Origin: JAKAXS01 sp965279065
GTDB lineage: Bacteria > Pseudomonadota > Alphaproteobacteria > Rhizobiales > Hyphomicrobiaceae
DNA length: 64,000 nt
Reading direction: 5' to 3'
NCBI GenBank assembly: GCA_965279065.1
Contig: OZ257134.1
Location: 3,162,001-3,226,000 of the forward strand
Position 1 is the stretch's first letter; each line of letters begins with the position of its first letter. Below are positions 59,851 to 64,000 of the stretch, one piece after another. The notes beneath the pieces are model-generated. The model did not search any database. It had not been told where the DNA came from and was given only the letters and a program-made list of their open reading frames with translations. Made by a program: the position numbers and the translations under genes.

Positions 59851-60477
59851 TCACGCGCCTGCTTTCTTCGCCGTTAGTAGGCGGGCAATCGACCAAATCG
59901 TGCGATCCGTTATCCGGCGCGAAATTCTGAAATCCGGCTCCTCGTTCACTCGTGTGGAATTGCGCGGCACCTTCTTGGCAATCGCTTGCTCAACCCCATA
60001 GCGTACCGTCGCCACGCTTTGGTTGTTCAATCCAGCCAGACGGATCTCACCATGCACCCCCGGCGATAATGCCGTTATCTCGACGAGTTCCGGGTATTCG
60101 CAATCTGCCGTAAGTGCGTTGTGGGCCTGTGCGATTAGTGCCTCAACGGCTGAGGGGAAGCTGTGAATGGCTGGGAGCCGTTCGAGGTAATGGATACCAC
60201 TTGCGCGATACCCCATCGCGGCCTTCGCCTCACGCATAGGCGTTGCATCGCCGTACCGTTCGACTGTTTGAGCCGCCTCGCGGATTTCGTGGCTGCCGAG
60301 GATAGCGACCAACAGATAGGCCGCATCACGCGCGGTTACTTGTGCGGCAGCAATGCCCCGGCCGCTTGTGCTGCGTAACCCACCGATGGCCAGGAAGCGA
60401 TCATACGACCGGACCGTGCCATAGGCGATACCGGTCGCTTCGGAAATCGTTGTTACAAGTTGTCCAGGCGTCGCCAT
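59851..60477 (-). CDS. Unknown protein, probable HTH regulator of the integrase
   Basis: The protein has 208 residues from the ATG at 60477 (AGAGAGGACGC site; the frame is open to 60588). The N-terminus (QLVTTISEATGIAYGTVRSYDRFLAIGGLRST) has a helix-turn-helix outline with a wing-like GLR segment. The remainder is helical and of unknown family. Being divergent from the integrase gene with twin palindromes between them, it is likely to be the element's repressor or excision-control protein. That is inference from position. Confidence 0.6.
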   Translation of the reverse strand: MATPGQLVTTISEATGIAYGTVRSYDRFLAIGGLRSTSGRGIAAAQVTARDAAYLLVAILGSHEIREAAQTVERYGDATPMREAKAAMGYRASGIHYLERLPAIHSFPSAVEALIAQAHNALTADCEYPELVEITALSPGVHGEIRLAGLNNQSVATVRYGVEQAIAKKVPRNSTRVNEEPDFRISRRITDRTIWSIARLLTAKKAGA

Positions 60478-60614
60478 GCGTCCTCTCTGAGTGGTCGTCA
60501 AATCTGCCCAAACGGGCCCGACCCCGTCCAACACATTCGTATCGATTTCGAGCGATTTCGGCTGTGCAACGGATTCGCCAGGCGACATCTTCCTCTTCTG
60601 GACGCCAAACTATT

Positions 60615-60635
60615 CATTCAGTGTGCTACTGAATG
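60615..60635. promoter_or_regulatory. Operator-like palindrome 1
   Basis: CATTCAGTGTGCTACTGAATG has 8-bp near-perfect arms (CATTCAGT/ACTGAATG) in the divergent promoter region. Confidence 0.6.
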
Positions 60636-60651
60636 AAATTGACTGTCAAAC

Positions 60652-60672
60652 CATTCAGTGCGACGGTGAATG
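60652..60672. promoter_or_regulatory. Operator-like palindrome 2
   Basis: CATTCAGTGCGACGGTGAATG shares its left arm with palindrome 1, centre-to-centre 37 bp (about three and a half helical turns). Its right arm has one change. Two matching sites suggest cooperative binding of the adjacent regulator. Confidence 0.6.
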
Positions 60673-60705
60673 AGTGCAATTGTTTGAGAGCGTGAGCGTG
60701 TAGAT

Positions 60706-61920
60706 ATGGCCACCATACTGAAGCGGAGCTGGGTTACTGATGGCGGCGAGACCCGCATCGCCTGGCGCGTGAACTTCGTCAACAATCACGGCAAGCGTGA
60801 ACGCAAGACCTTTGCGAGCCGGCGCGAGGCCGACGATTTCCGCATCAAGGTGGAAGGCCAGGTGAAGCAGGGGTTGTACCGACCAGATGCCACCAAGGTT
60901 AGCCTCAAGGAGGTTGCCGATCTCTACCTCGACTCGTGCAAGAGGCGAATGGAGCGGCGCGAGCGCATGACCCGGCGAAACTATGAAGTCTACGAAGGTC
61001 ACGTCCGCAACTACATTTGTCCCGACATTGCCCGGCACGCCAAGGGCAAAGAGCCGCCTCGTCTGATCGCTTTCACGAAAGGTCTCAACACCGTCAAGCT
61101 CAGTCAGCTGACACCAGGCCGCGTAGAGCAGTTCCGTGACGAATTGCGCGATGCCGGGGTTTCGGTAACGACAACGCGACGGATACTTGGCACGCTTGCA
61201 CAGGTGCTTCGCTACGCGATCAGCAAGGATTATTTGTCCGTGAACAGTGCGGCGAAAATCGAAGTCATTGGCAGGCGCGACGAAGGTAGCAAGAAGATCA
61301 TCCCGCCGTCCAAGGAACTCATTCGGATGCTGCTTATCGAAGCCGACGCCGATTTTCGGGTGAAGCTCATGTTTGCGGCGGCGACTGGCGTGCGTGCCGG
61401 GGAGCTGCACGCGCTGCGGTGGAAGCATCTCAATCTCACTACTGGGTACGTTAAAGTCGAGACACGCGTGGACGCGCATCGTGAGGAAGATGTGACGAAG
61501 ACGGCAGCGGGTATGCGCGAGATCCCGCTCAGCGGCCCGCTCATCCTTGCGTTGAAGGAGTGGAGGCTTCGGTCGACCTTCAAAAAGCAGAATGATCTCG
61601 TTTTCCCCGGTCGGATCGGGACATATGTCGGGCACGACAATATGGTGAAACGCAAGTTCCATCCGCTTTTTGCAGCGCTACGCAAGAGGTATGCCGACGA
61701 TCCCGGCAGCTTCGAGTCGGCGCCCACTTACTGCAATTGGCACGCCTTGCGACACTTTGCGATCTCATGCTGGATTGAAGCCGATCTCAAACCGAAGACC
61801 GTGCAGACCTTCGCCGGACACAGCTCATTGCACGTGACCATGGATCGCTACGGCCACCTGTTCAAGTCGGACGATCACCGAGCAGCTATGGATGCCATCG
61901 CGCACGACGCCTTCGGATAG
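60706..61920 (+). CDS. Tyrosine recombinase (integrase)
   Basis: The 404-residue integrase has an N-terminal Arm-type DNA-binding part (1-60), a SAM-like core-binding domain (65-180) and a catalytic domain with R230 (ATGVRAGELHALRW), H346 and R349 (HALRH), H372 (AGHSS) and the nucleophile Y382 (DRYGHLF). All active-site residues are present. It presumably moves the surrounding island. No tRNA gene or obvious direct-repeat attachment site was seen next to it in the window. Confidence 0.92.
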   Translation: MATILKRSWVTDGGETRIAWRVNFVNNHGKRERKTFASRREADDFRIKVEGQVKQGLYRPDATKVSLKEVADLYLDSCKRRMERRERMTRRNYEVYEGHVRNYICPDIARHAKGKEPPRLIAFTKGLNTVKLSQLTPGRVEQFRDELRDAGVSVTTTRRILGTLAQVLRYAISKDYLSVNSAAKIEVIGRRDEGSKKIIPPSKELIRMLLIEADADFRVKLMFAAATGVRAGELHALRWKHLNLTTGYVKVETRVDAHREEDVTKTAAGMREIPLSGPLILALKEWRLRSTFKKQNDLVFPGRIGTYVGHDNMVKRKFHPLFAALRKRYADDPGSFESAPTYCNWHALRHFAISCWIEADLKPKTVQTFAGHSSLHVTMDRYGHLFKSDDHRAAMDAIAHDAFG

Positions 61921-62552
61921 GGGTTGTGCGTGTTGCACCGCTTTTCAGGGGATAGTGCCTGGCCAAAGGATTCCGCAGCGAACTTGAGGGACCGCCAGTT
62001 TGCACGACTTAGAGCAACGGCAAACTCGTCGGTGCGAAATCTTCGCTGCCCGAGCCGGTTACGGACGTGTGCCGAGTGCCTAATGGTCAAACAGAAGGTG
62101 CAATTCCCATAAGAAACATTATCACTCTAATGGAAACGCCGCACCGTCGGTGCACCTCACTGTCTGTCCGAAGAGGTTCGTCGGTGAGGTTCCGGTCGGC
62201 ATGTTCGGTGAGCAGACGTCGGCAAGTTTATGCTTGATCAAATTACTTATCGCGACTTCATCAAAAAGGCTCCGGGGATCCCCGCGGGCTAGAGGGATCA
62301 TTATCGTTGGCCAGCCGGAATGCACCCCAGAACTTATGGGTTGGATTGTGCCAAGGTTTGAAACTCATCACGCAAATTCGACTCGACGTATGAATGTCCT
62401 CGGTTCATCAAGGGGGGTATCGCAATTGGCACGCCGCGACGGCAATCCCAGGCAGACGTTTGCTTCAATATTTGAGTAGTTGCGAGACCCGGCAAAAGTT
62501 GTAGCCGGCAGTGGATTATTTGGCATTCAGTGAGCTCGAACGGAGATTGATT
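61921..62552. other. No gene seen
   Basis: This is the non-coding stretch after the integrase gene. An attachment site could be here, but no tRNA end or repeated core was recognised. The promoter of the next two genes should lie near the right end. Confidence 0.35.
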
Positions 62553-62891
62553 ATGACTATCGATGGCGCATGGACGGTCTTTGCTGTGGGATGTGGCGGC
62601 GGCGTATTGGCGGAATTGCTCCATTGGTGGGGTCTTCGACAGGCGGGAAAACTCCCGGACTATGCAAACAGCATATTCTATTGGGGTGTCACCGCCGCAA
62701 TGATATTGGCAGGCGGTTTCATCTCATGGCTATATTTCGGCAGTATCGCCGAAGGAATCGTAGCCCTGCATGTCGGCATATCAACTCCACTCATACTTCA
62801 GAAGCTGGTTACGACCATGCCGGAAAAACAAGGCGCGAAAAACATGGTCACGAAACCGGCGCCAACAGTGCGAAGCTTTTTCACCTGGTAG
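62553..62891 (+). CDS. Small membrane protein, partner of the caspase-like protease
   Basis: The protein has 112 residues from the ATG at 62553 (GGAG site; the frame is open to 62511). It has three hydrophobic segments (about 7-22, 38-57, 62-80) and a polar tail. The gene ends 3 bp before the protease start, so the two are co-translated. No family is recognised. In defence operons such small membrane proteins often anchor or execute the response. Confidence 0.65.
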   Translation: MTIDGAWTVFAVGCGGGVLAELLHWWGLRQAGKLPDYANSIFYWGVTAAMILAGGFISWLYFGSIAEGIVALHVGISTPLILQKLVTTMPEKQGAKNMVTKPAPTVRSFFTW

Positions 62892-62894
62892 TCC

Positions 62895-64000
62895 ATGACA
62901 AAAATCGGCGCATTGGTTGTCGGCATTGGTACCTATAAATATGGCCTGCGGCGGCCTCATCGGGATCTCGCCTATCCGAAGGCTGATGCCGATGGCATCC
63001 AAGACTACGTCGCGACCTGCTGGCCGGAGCCCGACGGACATGTCATTCGAATACCCGAGGATGACGCGACGCTGGCGAATATCGCACGCGGCTTCGCTGC
63101 ACTCGCCACTGGCGGACCGTATGATCTTCAGCTGATTTTCTTATCGGGCCATGGCATCGTCGAGCCTCCCCAGCGGGGCTTTCTGGTTCAGCCGAACGAT
63201 TCACAGCAATCGCTGAGCTTACTGGACCCGAACAAGCTCGACAGCCTCCTCGACGCTTCAAAAGCTGAGCGCACCATTCTTATCCTTGATTGCTGCTACG
63301 CGGAGGCGATCCTTGGTCAACTGAGATTTTTCTCCGCCCTCGACTCTGATTGTGCCCGTCTCTGTATCGGATCATCGCGAGCGACCCAGCAGACCTGGGA
63401 AGACGACCGTGTGGAGCACGGCATCTTCACCGCACATCTTCTGGACCTCCTGAGGACAGGCAGTTCCTCAAAACTGTCCAGCGTTAAGGATTCATTGGAC
63501 GTTGACGGCGAGCTTTTCCCGATATTGTGCAGCCAAGTGCCCCTCTATGTCCTGGAACACAAAGGAGAGAAACAGGAGCCAGTCAAAGGCGGGCTTGCGG
63601 CGGCCAGCATCACCCTACCTGTCGCTCGCGCCCAACGGCGAATTGCGGAGCGCACCCCACTTGCCACTGCCTTCAGGCGCGTTCGCCAAATTGGTATCGG
63701 GCTTGCGGCAACCGCCGCCTGTCTCCTCGCAATCGCATATATGATGCTTTATCACATCGAACCCGGTCAATCCGGCACCCTCGTCGTTCGGCACGGAACA
63801 CGCTCGCTTGGTCCGATATTCCGCTATGTCTCACGAGATTGGGTCGACACTGGTATTCCCGCTTCCGAGCTCTCCGATAACCCGGTTGTCTCTCATCCGC
63901 TATTGACCGGCAACAACACAGGCGTTTGGAGCCACGGTTCAATGGGGCAATATCGGAGCTGGTACGATTCAATCTCCGCCGGTCTCGAGGCCAACGCCGC
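62895..64000 (+). CDS. Caspase-like protease with membrane segment (partial, right edge)
   Basis: The frame is open from 62895 to the window end (368 codons). Residues 1-225 form a C14 caspase-type domain: GALVVGIGTYKYG, IFLSGHG with H86, and ILILDCCYAE with C134 as the probable nucleophile, then CIGSSRATQQTWED. After a linker there is one membrane helix (about 265-286), and the rest would lie outside or in the periplasm (HGTRSLGPIFRYVSR...). This matches caspase-like effectors of bacterial conflict systems. The missing C-terminus probably holds the sensor. Confidence 0.85.
   Translation, partial: MTKIGALVVGIGTYKYGLRRPHRDLAYPKADADGIQDYVATCWPEPDGHVIRIPEDDATLANIARGFAALATGGPYDLQLIFLSGHGIVEPPQRGFLVQPNDSQQSLSLLDPNKLDSLLDASKAERTILILDCCYAEAILGQLRFFSALDSDCARLCIGSSRATQQTWEDDRVEHGIFTAHLLDLLRTGSSSKLSSVKDSLDVDGELFPILCSQVPLYVLEHKGEKQEPVKGGLAAASITLPVARAQRRIAERTPLATAFRRVRQIGIGLAATAACLLAIAYMMLYHIEPGQSGTLVVRHGTRSLGPIFRYVSRDWVDTGIPASELSDNPVVSHPLLTGNNTGVWSHGSMGQYRSWYDSISAGLEANA

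Noticed and set aside
60615..60672. CRISPR-like repeat pair
   Set aside because: There are only two copies, each an internal palindrome, in a divergent promoter; operators are the better explanation.

Overview
The window looks like chromosomal or island DNA of an alphaproteobacterium, most likely of the order Hyphomicrobiales (Bradyrhizobium/Xanthobacter-like). The signs are a porin_2-type porin, moderately high GC, class I PHA synthase, Tat genes and rhizobial-style accessory genes. No rRNA, tRNA or CRISPR array was seen.

Region A (about 1-43 kb) reads as a catabolic and cofactor-supply island. Its core is a minus-strand operon at 30.9-23.4 kb: hcmB, hclA, a MeaB-type GTPase, hcmA, a double hexapeptide-repeat protein, a PduO-type cobalamin adenosyltransferase and an IlvC-like protein. 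The mutase large subunit carries the Ile/Asp pair (I89, D116) that is diagnostic of 2-hydroxyisobutyryl-CoA mutase rather than methylmalonyl- or isobutyryl-CoA mutase. Around it lie an epoxide hydrolase, a PQQ alcohol dehydrogenase with cytochrome c, a lactaldehyde-type aldehyde dehydrogenase, a porin, an MFS carrier, a TPP enzyme, a PHA synthase and a second set of tatABC. I infer a route from a branched epoxide or diol (for example 2-methyl-1,2-propanediol) through 2-hydroxyisobutyrate to 3-hydroxybutyryl-CoA and PHB. Coenzyme B12 for the mutase is supplied locally by cbiZ, btuFCD, btuB, tonB and PduO, with four cobalamin riboswitches.

An AcoR-type sigma54 activator (31.9-33.9 kb) sits in the middle. 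Five -24/-12 promoters, before the aldehyde dehydrogenase, porin, MFS carrier, TPP enzyme and one apparently gene-less stretch, each have an upstream repeat of half-site TGTAGC at 80-120 bp. A sixth, weaker candidate would read antisense through gntR into the mutase operon. This looks like one scattered regulon, recognisable from sequence alone.

Region B (about 43.9-64 kb) is a defence/mobile island: a TIR protein, a four-gene CHAT-protease operon containing a ribosomal protein bL9 fused to an unknown C-terminal domain, an AAA ATPase/subtilase pair resembling IetAS, a SLATT/PycTM-like membrane protein, a Toprim protein, a soluble MCP-like protein, a tyrosine integrase with a divergent regulator and twin operators, and a caspase-like protease with a small membrane partner running off the right edge. 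The bL9-CHAT operon is the strongest candidate for an undescribed system.

Decay is common at the borders: a TonB-dependent receptor with an internal deletion behind an intact-looking riboswitch, an enoyl-CoA hydratase with one nonsense codon, a methyltransferase with frameshifts, an integrase tail, and a beta-propeller gene joined head to head with a decapitated AraC gene.
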